Source: Mesorhizobium sp. B2-3-4 (lineage in GTDB: Bacteria; Pseudomonadota; Alphaproteobacteria; Rhizobiales; Rhizobiaceae). From it: a stretch of DNA of 64,000 nt. Every line of letters starts with the position of its first letter. Within the stretch, counting starts at the first letter, position 1. Position numbers and translations under genes: made by a program. The notes below the pieces were generated by a model. That model did no database searches. It was not told the origin of the DNA and worked only from the letters and a program-made list of their open reading frames with translations. Positions 29,301 to 36,248 of the stretch are shown here, piece after piece. The stretch is taken from the NCBI RefSeq assembly GCF_006442315.1, contig NZ_VFVY01000012.1:1-64000 (forward strand). The letters are read 5' to 3'.

Positions 29301-30370
29301 GGAATGCCGATGCCCGGTCCGGTCCCGGCGCGCTGCTGGATGGCGCGCGAGACGTCGATGCCGCTGACTTCGATGCGTTCGCTGTCGCGCCAGAACTGGC
29401 GCTGCAGGGCCTTGACGCGATCGAGGAAGCTTCCCGTGCGCGAGGCATCGACTTCGACGAGGATCGTGGTGCCGAAATTGCCGAACACATTCGCCGCGCG
29501 CGGCAGGTGCTGGAAGCGGCCGGAATGGAGCACGGTGATCGCGAAATGCTGGCTGCCGGCATAGCGCGACAGCACTTCGGTGTAGACGGCGCAGGCCAAC
29601 AGGCTGGGCGTTGTCCGCATCCTGGCGCAGATATCCACGATCCTCCGCCACTGGGCCGGGCCGAGCGTGCGGGCAAGATGCCCGAAGCGCGGCTTTTGCC
29701 CTTCGCCAAGGCCGCGGCTGAGCGGCAGTGCGGGAGGGCCGGGAAAATCGGCCAGCCGCGGCTGCCAGTAGTCCCAGGCCCTGTGCCAGCGCGGGCTCTG
29801 CCGTGCGTCGCCCTGCGCTTTCACATAGTCGGCAAACGACATCGCGATTTCGGGCAATTCGGCCGTCGGGTCGGCGCTCAGCGCCAGCAGTTCGCGCAAC
29901 AGGATATGGAAGCTCCAGCCATCCATCATCCACAGGGCAAAACGCAAGTGGAGCCGGATGCCTTCATCATTGCGCGTCGCGCGAATATCGAATTGTGGCC
30001 ACGCGCCGGAGGGTATCTCGGCGGCTCTCATTTCGGTGCGAAGCGTATCGACGCGCCACGCCCGCTCGGCCTCGCGCAGGGAGCGCAAATCCTCGACCGT
30101 GATCTCGTAAGGCCCGACCTCCCGCAGGATCTCCTGATTGCCGGAAGGGTGGATCACCGCCCGCAGCATCTCGTGTCGCTCGACCAGGCGTCGCAGGGCT
30201 TGGGTCAGGCCGTCACCAAGGTGACCGGGAATGTCGGCCTCGACATAGTAGCGAGCCGGTGTGCTGAGCTCGATCGCACCGCTTTGCCCGACCCAGTATG
30301 CTTGCTGGATCCCTTCGAGCAAAAACTCCCGGTTGCCATTGCCGGCCGCCGGACCATGCACGTTTTGCAT
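26327..30370 (-). CDS. Nonribosomal peptide synthetase, Cy-A(Cys)-PCP-TE
   Basis: This is a 1347-aa NRPS. Residues 1-460 form a condensation domain of the heterocyclisation type: QQAYWVG, PVTFTA (Thr361) and PQVHLDHQ (Asp394), the Thr/Asp pair needed for cyclodehydration. The DxxxxD motif reads ALWMMD (145-150), so the first Asp is Ala. The A domain (about 465-960) has FTSGSTGTPKG and Lys951 in DNGKVV. Its specificity residues read D659 L660 Y663 N702 M727 S729 L753 I761 W762, close to the known cysteine code. A PCP (Ser1009 in LGGSS) and a thioesterase (Ser1140 in GWSLGG) follow. ATG 30370 follows GGAGGAGAAGCGAG. It should add cysteine, close a thiazoline and release the product. Confidence 0.9.
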   Translation of the reverse strand: MQNVHGPAAGNGNREFLLEGIQQAYWVGQSGAIELSTPARYYVEADIPGHLGDGLTQALRRLVERHEMLRAVIHPSGNQEILREVGPYEITVEDLRSLREAERAWRVDTLRTEMRAAEIPSGAWPQFDIRATRNDEGIRLHLRFALWMMDGWSFHILLRELLALSADPTAELPEIAMSFADYVKAQGDARQSPRWHRAWDYWQPRLADFPGPPALPLSRGLGEGQKPRFGHLARTLGPAQWRRIVDICARMRTTPSLLACAVYTEVLSRYAGSQHFAITVLHSGRFQHLPRAANVFGNFGTTILVEVDASRTGSFLDRVKALQRQFWRDSERIEVSGIDVSRAIQQRAGTGPGIGIPVTFTAVTPADMSGRQDPMHARIDPTSARLEVPQVHLDHQMHLGEDGSAVFNWDYVEQIFPAGFVEELCQTHFDLMSRLAADEQLWHRKDPSGVREAPATAAIPAGELQRLEATFDRQAVGHPDRVAVIAGERVMTYGELRRRALAVAHELARRGVRRGELVAVSMMKGWEQVAAVLGILYAGAAYVPIDPELPEERRNLLFSGSGAAIVLTQRALNASLAWPARIAGISVDGLGEATSDMTVGEPGTTADLAYVIFTSGSTGTPKGVMIDHRGAANTIADLNARFTVGPEDKVLALSSLSFDLSVYDIFGMLAVGATIVMPDAGRAKEASHWRELTRRHGVTIWNSVPALMQLAVEGTHGAIMPSLRLVMLSGDWIPLNLPERIRPAAPAALLYSLGGATEASIWSILYPIGEIDREWRSIPYGHAMDHQSIHVLDADLMVCPPWVPGDLYIGGIGVALGYWRDEAKTSASFITHPGTGERLYRTGDLGRYLGDGEIEFLGRKDFQVKIQGYRVECAEVEAALLAGPEIEATVVSAAADSAGTRHLVAYVVAKPDRKELDIAALRERLRTTLPAYMVPAFFVTLDRLPLSDNGKVVRAALPKPEFGIRETRERSYAPPRGGLEETIARLWREVLATDDIGREDNFFALGGSSFAGMRLMAKLEERFGRRMPFAMLVSHPTLAAMADVVRGDVETHDASLAMRIRAGDETAPLFCVHPVGGNVMCYTALAQALPPGRAMHGIRAPGLVSDTETPLDSIAAMAMRYIEEIRSIQPNGPYHLLGWSLGGLVVQEMACRLAAEGETLGLVAMIDSAVPKPRGPATDQKPTDRFRQFAADLAAIANLSLDPSDKAMEHLTEGERFAGLARRMEEAGAPADITALRLVYNVFQAGWSALDRHMPRNADARLLLFAAANRADAGCMKEAWRKIIPGIEIVDMEADHYTIVRAPTINTIATRIAGVMAAADASDGPTAGAGGLAVTAAFPGDHPQQLD

Positions 30371-30426
30371 CTCGCTTCTCCTCCGTTGCGAGCAGCGCCG
30401 TTCCGCCACGGGCGCCTTGCATGGTT

Positions 30427-30443
30427 CTAATATATTAGTGTAA
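30427..30443. promoter_or_regulatory. Shared TATATTAG element, site b (between NRPS and flavoprotein genes)
   Basis: This is the best copy: CTAATATATTAG (30427-30438) is a perfect 12-bp palindrome, followed by TGTAA. On the plus strand TTGCAT (30417-30422) and TAATAA (30441-30446) are 18 bp apart around it; on the minus strand TTGCCC and TATTAG are 17 bp apart. It can serve both divergent genes: the NRPS start is 57 bp to the left and the flavoprotein start 109 bp to the right. Confidence 0.7.
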
Positions 30444-30546
30444 TAATCTGGGCAAGCGGCAATACGGTTGCCGACGCCTCCGCATCTCGGGTCGGGTTGG
30501 ACGCGGGCTCGGATTGTCGGCAGCACGGGACAGGTGAGGAGGATTG

Positions 30547-32067
30547 ATGCGGAACGAACCCGTTATTCGCGGGGAGGGCGGTCTGTCGGAGCCGGCGCGC
30601 GCCATCTCGATTTCCAGGCACGATGAGGCCGTCGCACGCGCCTTGCGCCTGCACGGCGCGTACCCTGACAACTGGGTGCCGGTGCGCCCGGAAATCGATC
30701 ATGACGTGGTTGTCGTCGGCGGCGGACAGTCCGGTGTGGCGATAGCCTTCGCCTTGCGGCGGGCGGGGATCGCCAGGACGACGGTGATAGACGCGGCCGA
30801 CGATGGCGCTGAAGGTGTCTGGCTGACAACCGCGCGTATGAACAATCTGCGCTCGCCCAAGTTATTGCCTGGGCCCGAGCTCGGCATACCAGAACTCGGT
30901 TTCCAGGCATGGTACGAGGCCCGTCATGGCGAGGCTGCGTTCGCGGCCTTGACATCGATCCCGCGGCTCGACTGGGCCGCCTATCTCAAATGGTACCGGG
31001 AGGCAACCGGCGTCGCGGTGCGTTTCGGCACCCGCCTGGAAGCCGTTGAGCCGGTCGCACAGGGCTTCAGGCTCCGACTTTCCGTCGCCGGCCGTCCGGT
31101 CGAGGAGACCTGCCGAAAACTGGTGCTGGCCACCGGCTTTGCCGGCAGCGGCGGCCTCAATCTCCCTGCCTTCATCAAGCGCTCATTGCCGGCAGCGCTC
31201 TATGCCCATGCCGAGGAGCCGATCGACTTTGCAACGTTGAAGGGCAAGCGCATCGCCGTTTTCGGTGCCGCGTCCGCCGCATTCGATACGGCGGCCGTCG
31301 CGCTCGAACGCGGAGCGGCAGCCGTTCATCTGTTTTGCCGGCACGACGACATCGAGCGCTATTCGCTGATGCGCATGCTCTATTTCCCGGGCTCGGTGGA
31401 GCATTTCCGCGACCTGCCCGACGCCCAGAGATGGCGCATCATGAGCGTGCTTTGCCGGCGCGCGCAGGGCCCGGTGCCCGATACGGTGCGCCGCGCCCGG
31501 CGCTTCCAGTCCTTCTACTTGCATCTCGGTGCTCGTGATCCGGCGCTTGCCGTCGATGGCGGCGAGATCGGTCTCGGCCTGGGCGGTCGCGACACGGGGC
31601 TGAAATTCGATTTTGTCATTGCCGGAACAGGCTATGGCGTCGACCTGTCGGCGCGGCCGGAACTGGCTGGGCTGGTCGAACACATCGCTCTGTGGCGCGA
31701 TCGTTACCGCCCGCAACCCGGCGAGGAGAACGCGGATCTGGGCCGCTATCCCTATCTTTCGCCGGGCTTCGCCTTCACCGAGAAGACGGCGGGAACGGCG
31801 CCCTATCTCGGCAACATCCACTTCTTCAGCGCCGGAGCGATGCTCAGCAACGGCCGCAATCCCGGCGAGGTCAGCGGCATGCGCCACGGCATACCTCAGC
31901 TCGTCTCCGCGATCGGGCGCGACCTGTTCCAGGACGATGCAGAGGCGCATGTCGCCCGCATCCTGGCGCCATGCCAGCCGATCCTGACCGGGGCGGAGTA
32001 TCGGGATCGGCTGTGGAACGAACCGGCGGAGGCGCCAACCTCGGACATGGGCCTGCCGGTCGGCTGA
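30547..32067 (+). CDS. FAD/NAD(P)-dependent monooxygenase-like flavoprotein
   Basis: This is a 506-aa two-dinucleotide-domain flavoprotein. The FAD motif GGGQSG is near residue 58, the NAD(P) motif GAASAAFDTA near 240, and a flavin-monooxygenase-like GTGYGVDL lies near the C-terminal third. It resembles the FMO/N-hydroxylase superfamily; the exact reaction is unknown. ATG 30547 follows GAGGAGG. The small carrier-protein gene starts 28 bp downstream, so the enzyme may act on a carrier-bound substrate or on the finished product. It shares a regulatory site with the divergent NRPS. Confidence 0.78.
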   Translation: MRNEPVIRGEGGLSEPARAISISRHDEAVARALRLHGAYPDNWVPVRPEIDHDVVVVGGGQSGVAIAFALRRAGIARTTVIDAADDGAEGVWLTTARMNNLRSPKLLPGPELGIPELGFQAWYEARHGEAAFAALTSIPRLDWAAYLKWYREATGVAVRFGTRLEAVEPVAQGFRLRLSVAGRPVEETCRKLVLATGFAGSGGLNLPAFIKRSLPAALYAHAEEPIDFATLKGKRIAVFGAASAAFDTAAVALERGAAAVHLFCRHDDIERYSLMRMLYFPGSVEHFRDLPDAQRWRIMSVLCRRAQGPVPDTVRRARRFQSFYLHLGARDPALAVDGGEIGLGLGGRDTGLKFDFVIAGTGYGVDLSARPELAGLVEHIALWRDRYRPQPGEENADLGRYPYLSPGFAFTEKTAGTAPYLGNIHFFSAGAMLSNGRNPGEVSGMRHGIPQLVSAIGRDLFQDDAEAHVARILAPCQPILTGAEYRDRLWNEPAEAPTSDMGLPVG

Positions 32068-32094
32068 CACAGGAAGGAAGGGAGCGACGAAGAG

Positions 32095-32346
32095 ATGGAC
32101 AATATGACGGATGTGAGCTCGGCCGCCGTGCAAGACTGGATCCTGGAGCAGGCGCGCAAGATCCTGAAGAGCGAGGATGTCGGGCCGCAGGACTATTTTC
32201 TCGACCTTGGTGGCGATTCGCTGATGGCGCCGCTTCTGGCGAACCGCATCGAGGCCGAGTACGGGGTGAGGCCGGAGTTGGAGGACATCTTCACCAGGCC
32301 GTTCGGCGAACTGGCCGACCTCGTCCGTGCCGGCATGCGCCGTTAA
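32095..32346 (+). CDS. Free-standing acyl/peptidyl carrier protein
   Basis: This is an 83-aa carrier protein with the phosphopantetheine attachment motif LGGDSLMA (Ser near residue 43). The acidic, helical make-up is typical. It is encoded 28 bp after the flavoprotein gene. The GGDS form is more PCP-like than the GxDS of the PKS ACPs here. No cognate adenylation enzyme is encoded next to it, so it may be loaded by the NRPS A domain, the FAAL or the trans-AT. Confidence 0.85.
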   Translation: MDNMTDVSSAAVQDWILEQARKILKSEDVGPQDYFLDLGGDSLMAPLLANRIEAEYGVRPELEDIFTRPFGELADLVRAGMRR

Positions 32347-32347
32347 A

Positions 32348-32383
32348 GCGAGAAAGCCGGCTTGCAAGCGAGCTGGCTTTCGC
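32348..32383. terminator. Bidirectional hairpin terminator between convergent genes
   Basis: GCGAGAAAGCCGGCT (32348-32362) pairs with AGCTGGCTTTCGC (32371-32383), allowing one bulge and one mismatch. It sits exactly between the stop of the carrier-protein gene and the stop of the convergent FAH-family gene. Confidence 0.6.
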
Positions 32384-32386
32384 CTG

Positions 32387-33226
32387 TCAGCTATCGGCGC
32401 GAACGGTCTGCCGCTGAGTGCCGAGGCCTTCGATCCCGAGCTCTACGCTGTCTCCGGGCTTCAGATAATGGGGTGGCTTGAAGCCTTGGCCGACGCCCGG
32501 CGGCGTGCCTGTCGAGACGATGTCTCCGGGATGCAATGTCATGAATTGCGAGAGATAGCTGATGATGTGGGCGACGCCATAGACCATGGTTCCGGTCGAG
32601 CCATTCTGCTTGGTCTCGCCGCTGACTTTCAACCACATCTTCAGGCGCTGCGGATCGGCGACCTCATCGCGCGTGACAAGCCAGGGGCCGACGGGGCCGA
32701 ACGTGTCGCAGGATTTTCCCTTGGTCCATTGTCCGGAGCGCTTGGTCTGGAAATCGCGTTCCGAGACGTCGTTGATGACGCAGTAACCCGCGACATGCTC
32801 AAGCGCTTGCGCCTCCGAGACGTACTTCGCCGGTTTGCCGATCACCACGCCGAGTTCGACTTCCCAGTCGGTCGCGGTCGAGCCGCGCGGGATGACGACA
32901 TCGTCGTTGGGTCCGCAGATCGCCGAGGTGGCCTTCATGAAGATCACCGGCTCCGGCGGCACCTGAAGGCCCGATTCGGCAGCGTGGTCGGCATAGTTCA
33001 GCCCGATGCAGATGAATTTGCCGGTGCCCGCCACGCACGGCCCGAGCCGGGGCTGGCCTGCGACCAGAGGCAGTCTGTCGATGTCGAGCTTGCTGGCCCA
33101 GGATAGGTCGGCGAGCCACTTGCCGCCGATATCGCCGACGACACCGGAGAGGTCGCGAATATGGCCGGCACCGTCGAGCACGCCGGGCTTTTCGGCGCCC
33201 GACTCGCCGTAGCGAAGAAATTTCAT
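32387..33226 (-). CDS. Fumarylacetoacetate hydrolase family protein (probable 2,4-diketo-3-deoxy-L-fuconate hydrolase)
   Basis: This is a 279-aa FAH-fold hydrolase with the family core CIGLNYADHAAE, PVIFMKATSA, the metal ligands in DWEVELGVVIGK and GYCVINDVSERD, FGPVGPWLVTRDEV and STGTPPGVG. Members cleave C-C bonds in acylpyruvates, and close relatives in fucose/rhamnose operons hydrolyse the diketo sugar acid to pyruvate and lactate. It is the last gene of the minus-strand set SDR, glycosyltransferase, FAH. The pathway assignment comes from context. Confidence 0.82.
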   Translation of the reverse strand: MKFLRYGESGAEKPGVLDGAGHIRDLSGVVGDIGGKWLADLSWASKLDIDRLPLVAGQPRLGPCVAGTGKFICIGLNYADHAAESGLQVPPEPVIFMKATSAICGPNDDVVIPRGSTATDWEVELGVVIGKPAKYVSEAQALEHVAGYCVINDVSERDFQTKRSGQWTKGKSCDTFGPVGPWLVTRDEVADPQRLKMWLKVSGETKQNGSTGTMVYGVAHIISYLSQFMTLHPGDIVSTGTPPGVGQGFKPPHYLKPGDSVELGIEGLGTQRQTVRADS

Positions 33227-33253
33227 GCCAGGAACCTTTCAAATACAAGCCGG

Positions 33254-34138
33254 CTAAGCAATTTTGGCCGTCCTCTCGCGCATGAGAAACTCGTTGAGTT
33301 CCCACGACTGGATGTCGATCAGGAGTTTGGTTTCGGGGCGGTCGAACTTGCCGTGGAGATAGATCTTGTTCGGCCGCGAGGATCTCGAATTCACCTCGTG
33401 CGATTTTGAATGCGGCAGATGGATGCCGCACGCGGCGCGGCAGATTGAGAACTCGGCGCCGCTCTCGAACAGCGTCAGTGAGAAGTCGATGTCCTCCGCG
33501 CCCCATGTCCGGTAATTATCGTCGAAGCGAAAGCGGTCGCCGAGCCTGTCGCGCCGCACCGAAATATTGCCGGACCAGGCGATCGACCACGGCACGGGAA
33601 GGGCTGACATATTATCCCTGCAAGCCGCATAGGTGCGTTCCCTCAGATCGGGGAACCGGCCCGTCGCGCGCAGTCTGTCGATCGTGTCGTCGACGTCGCT
33701 CAGGTCGATTGCCGCGATCGCCGCCTCGAGTTCCTCGGCATGGTCATCGGTATTCGAGAAGCCATAGAGATAGCCCAGCACCACGGAATTGGGTTTGGCA
33801 TGGGCGTCGATATGGGCCTTTACGAAACCCTGCGAGACGACGATCCCGCAGTCCAAGAAGATGCAGACGGCACCTTCGGCCAGCTCTATCCCCTGGTTCC
33901 GGGCTCGTCCCGCCCGGTAGCCGCGGTCTTCCTGGTAGACATAGCGGATCTGGCAGCTGTCGCTGAAGTTGCGCACCACGTCGAGTGTGTTGTCGGAGGA
34001 GCCGTCGTCGACGACGATGATCTCGAAATCGTCCTTCGGGATGTTGCTTGCCTTCAGCGATTGCAGGTTCTGGTAGAGCATCTCCTGGCGGTTGTAGGTC
34101 GGGATGATAACACTCGCCGCAAACTTCTGGCTGGCCAT
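33254..34138 (-). CDS. Glycosyltransferase family 2-like protein
   Basis: This is a 294-aa GT-A glycosyltransferase. It has SVIIPTYNRQ at the N-terminus, DDGSSDNT, an FLDCGI segment at the place of the DxD motif, and a C-terminal galactosyltransferase-like WGAEDIDFSLTLFESG. There is no signal peptide or membrane segment. ATG 34138 has GGAAG just upstream. It lies between the SDR and FAH genes, so it is embedded in a catabolic operon where a glycosyltransferase has no step. It could instead decorate the metabolite made by the neighbouring PKS/NRPS cluster. Confidence 0.82.
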   Translation of the reverse strand: MASQKFAASVIIPTYNRQEMLYQNLQSLKASNIPKDDFEIIVVDDGSSDNTLDVVRNFSDSCQIRYVYQEDRGYRAGRARNQGIELAEGAVCIFLDCGIVVSQGFVKAHIDAHAKPNSVVLGYLYGFSNTDDHAEELEAAIAAIDLSDVDDTIDRLRATGRFPDLRERTYAACRDNMSALPVPWSIAWSGNISVRRDRLGDRFRFDDNYRTWGAEDIDFSLTLFESGAEFSICRAACGIHLPHSKSHEVNSRSSRPNKIYLHGKFDRPETKLLIDIQSWELNEFLMRERTAKIA

Positions 34139-34233
34139 GGCTTCCTTCCATTTTTCAAATCGCTGGCAATCCCCGTATTGCCGGCTGGCAATATGACCCG
34201 TCCGCCGCCCGGTGGTGGCCCAGGGATGTCCGA

Positions 34234-34980
34234 CTAGTAGGTCGTGCGTCCGCCCGACAGATCGAAGGTCGAGGCCGTGGTGAAGCTGTTCTCCTTCGAG
34301 ACCAGCCAGGCAACCATGGCCGCGGCCTCGTCGACCTCGAGCAGGCGGCCGCGCGGAATGCGCGAGCGCATGTACTCGATGTGCTCGGCCGTCAGCTGTT
34401 CGAGGATGCGCGTCTGCGCCGTGGCCGGCGAGATGCAGTTGACCGCGATGTCGTACTGCGCCAGTTCCTTGCCCAGCGACTTGGTCATGCCGATCACCGC
34501 CGCCTTCGAGGCGGAATAGGCGGCGGCGTTGGGATTGCCTTCCTTGCCGGCGACGGAAGCGATGTTGACGATGCGCCCGTAATTGCGCTCCTTCATGCCG
34601 GGAACCACGGCGCGGTTGACGTAGAAGGTGCCGTTGACGTTGATGTCGATGATCTTCTTCCACACATCGACATCGTAGGTGTCGAGTGGGGCGGCAGGGC
34701 CGGCAATGCCTGCCGAGTTGACGAGGATGGAGATCTTGTTGGCGATCTCTTCCGTCCTGGCGCGGGCGGCGTCGACCGAACCCCAATCGGCTATGTCCAC
34801 GACCAGCGTCGTGGCCGCCTTGCCAAGTTCCCGCTGGGCCATGTCGAGGCGCGCCTCGTCGAGATCCCACAAGGTAACCGTCGCGCCCGAAGCGACAAAA
34901 CGCTTTGCCATTGCGAAACCGAGGCCCTGCGCGCCTCCTGTGACCACTGCGTGTTGGCCGTCAAGATCGATCCTGTTCAT
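34234..34980 (-). CDS. SDR family oxidoreductase (probable 2-keto-3-deoxy-L-fuconate dehydrogenase)
   Basis: This is a 248-aa classical SDR with GGAQGLG (residues 15-21), LVNSAGIAGP, catalytic Ser in NIASVAG, YSASK and a C-terminal DLSGGRTTY. Such enzymes oxidise the 4-hydroxyl of 2-keto-3-deoxy sugar acids in oxidative fucose/rhamnose routes, and the downstream FAH-family hydrolase would cleave its product. It is the first gene of its minus-strand operon and divergent from the aldo/keto reductase, with site c between them. Confidence 0.84.
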   Translation of the reverse strand: MNRIDLDGQHAVVTGGAQGLGFAMAKRFVASGATVTLWDLDEARLDMAQRELGKAATTLVVDIADWGSVDAARARTEEIANKISILVNSAGIAGPAAPLDTYDVDVWKKIIDINVNGTFYVNRAVVPGMKERNYGRIVNIASVAGKEGNPNAAAYSASKAAVIGMTKSLGKELAQYDIAVNCISPATAQTRILEQLTAEHIEYMRSRIPRGRLLEVDEAAAMVAWLVSKENSFTTASTFDLSGGRTTY

Positions 34981-35107
34981 GCCGAGCGTTTCTCTCCCGT
35001 TTCAAATTTGTCGCGGCCGCCGTGAGGCATCCTTCCACGCCGCGCCCGACGGATCGTCAAAGCCGCCGGTGCCGCGCATCCAATGTCGGATACGTGGTTG
35101 ATCTGGA

Positions 35108-35124
35108 TCATTATATTAGTGTAA
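35108..35124. promoter_or_regulatory. Shared TATATTAG element, site c (between SDR and aldo/keto reductase genes)
   Basis: TTATATTAGTGTAA is at 35111-35124. On the plus strand TTGATC (35098-35103) and TAACAA (35122-35127) are 18 bp apart around it, the same geometry as site b. It lies 58 bp before the aldo/keto reductase start and about 130 bp before the divergent SDR start. Confidence 0.65.
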
Positions 35125-35181
35125 CAACCCCGGCAAGCCACTGAGGTGAATTTTCCAGACTGCAGGATTGGGGAGGATCGG

Positions 35182-36207
35182 GTGAAGGTTACGCAGAAGC
35201 GCGCCGTCGGTGAAACGGGGTTGGAACTCACCGCGCTCGGCATGGGCTGCGCCTCGCTTGGCGGCCTCTATGCGCCGGTCGATGCCGAGACCTGCATGGC
35301 GACGCTGCAGGCGGCGTCCGATGCCGGTATCGGCTATTTCGACGCGGCACCCATGTATGGCCTTGGCCGCGCCGAGCACATGCTCGGCCACTTTCTGCGC
35401 GAGCACGCCGCGAATATCGCGCCAGTCGTCAGCACCAAGGTCGGCCGCCTGATGACACGCCAAAGGCCTGGCCTCGAATTGCCGCCGGAGGCCGAGAAGA
35501 ACCCGCTCGATGCCGGCTGGCAGAACGGCCTGCCGTTCCGGGAAGTGTTCGACTATTCCTATGACGCCATCATGCGCAGCTTCGATGACAGCCAGCAGCG
35601 CATGGGGCGGGCGCGCATCGACATCCTGTTCGTGCACGATATCGGCAAGCTGACACACGCCGATGCCGCCGCGCATCACTGGTCGGCGCTGACCAGGGGC
35701 GGCGGCTTCCGCGCACTCTCCGACCTGCGCGATGCCGGCATCATTGGCGGCTTCGGACTGGGCGTCAACGAGGCCGAGGTGGTGCTCGACGCGATGAGCG
35801 AGGCGCGCCTCGACTGCACCTTGCTCGCCGGGCGTCACACGCTGCTCGAGCAGAATGCCGACACGCTGCTGGAAAAGGCCGCGGCCGTCGGAATGTCGAT
35901 CGTCATCGGCGGCGTTTTCAATTCAGGCATTCTCGCCGCCGGCAACACCGGCAACCGCAAGTTCAACTATCAGGACGTTCCCGAAACCGTCGCCCGCAAA
36001 GTCGACGAATTATCGGCCGTTTGCGATGAATTCGGCGTGCCGCTGGCCGCCGCCGCGATACAATTCCCCTTCAGGCATCGCGCGGTGACCTCGGTACTGA
36101 TCGGCGCCAAGCACCCGGACCGCGTCCGGCAGAATGTCGAGTGGTTCGAAAGGCCGCTGCCCGAAGAACTGTGGCGGGCACTGGAAGCCAGCGGCCTGGT
36201 TGGCTGA
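35182..36207 (+). CDS. Aldo/keto reductase (probable L-fucose/D-threo-aldose 1-dehydrogenase)
   Basis: This is a 341-aa (beta/alpha)8 aldo/keto reductase. The catalytic tetrad is visible as Asp and Tyr in FDAAPMYG, Lys in STKVGR and His in FVHDIG; the C-terminal cofactor region includes SVLIGAKHPDRV. The sequence matches the D-threo-aldose 1-dehydrogenase subgroup, which oxidises L-fucose, and often D-arabinose or L-galactose, to the lactone. GTG 35182 was chosen for its GGGGAGG site; ATG 35146 would add 12 residues running into the promoter. Confidence 0.83.
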   Translation: MKVTQKRAVGETGLELTALGMGCASLGGLYAPVDAETCMATLQAASDAGIGYFDAAPMYGLGRAEHMLGHFLREHAANIAPVVSTKVGRLMTRQRPGLELPPEAEKNPLDAGWQNGLPFREVFDYSYDAIMRSFDDSQQRMGRARIDILFVHDIGKLTHADAAAHHWSALTRGGGFRALSDLRDAGIIGGFGLGVNEAEVVLDAMSEARLDCTLLAGRHTLLEQNADTLLEKAAAVGMSIVIGGVFNSGILAAGNTGNRKFNYQDVPETVARKVDELSAVCDEFGVPLAAAAIQFPFRHRAVTSVLIGAKHPDRVRQNVEWFERPLPEELWRALEASGLVG

Positions 36208-36248
36208 GGAAACGGGCGGGCTGGCCTCCCGGGTCAGCCAGGCCATCG

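Noticed and set aside
15209..32346. Pyochelin/yersiniabactin-type siderophore cluster
   Set aside because: The Cy-A(Cys) unit suggested it, but there is no salicylate-forming or aryl-loading enzyme, TonB receptor, siderophore exporter or iron-box-like site; the starter enzyme is a FAAL.
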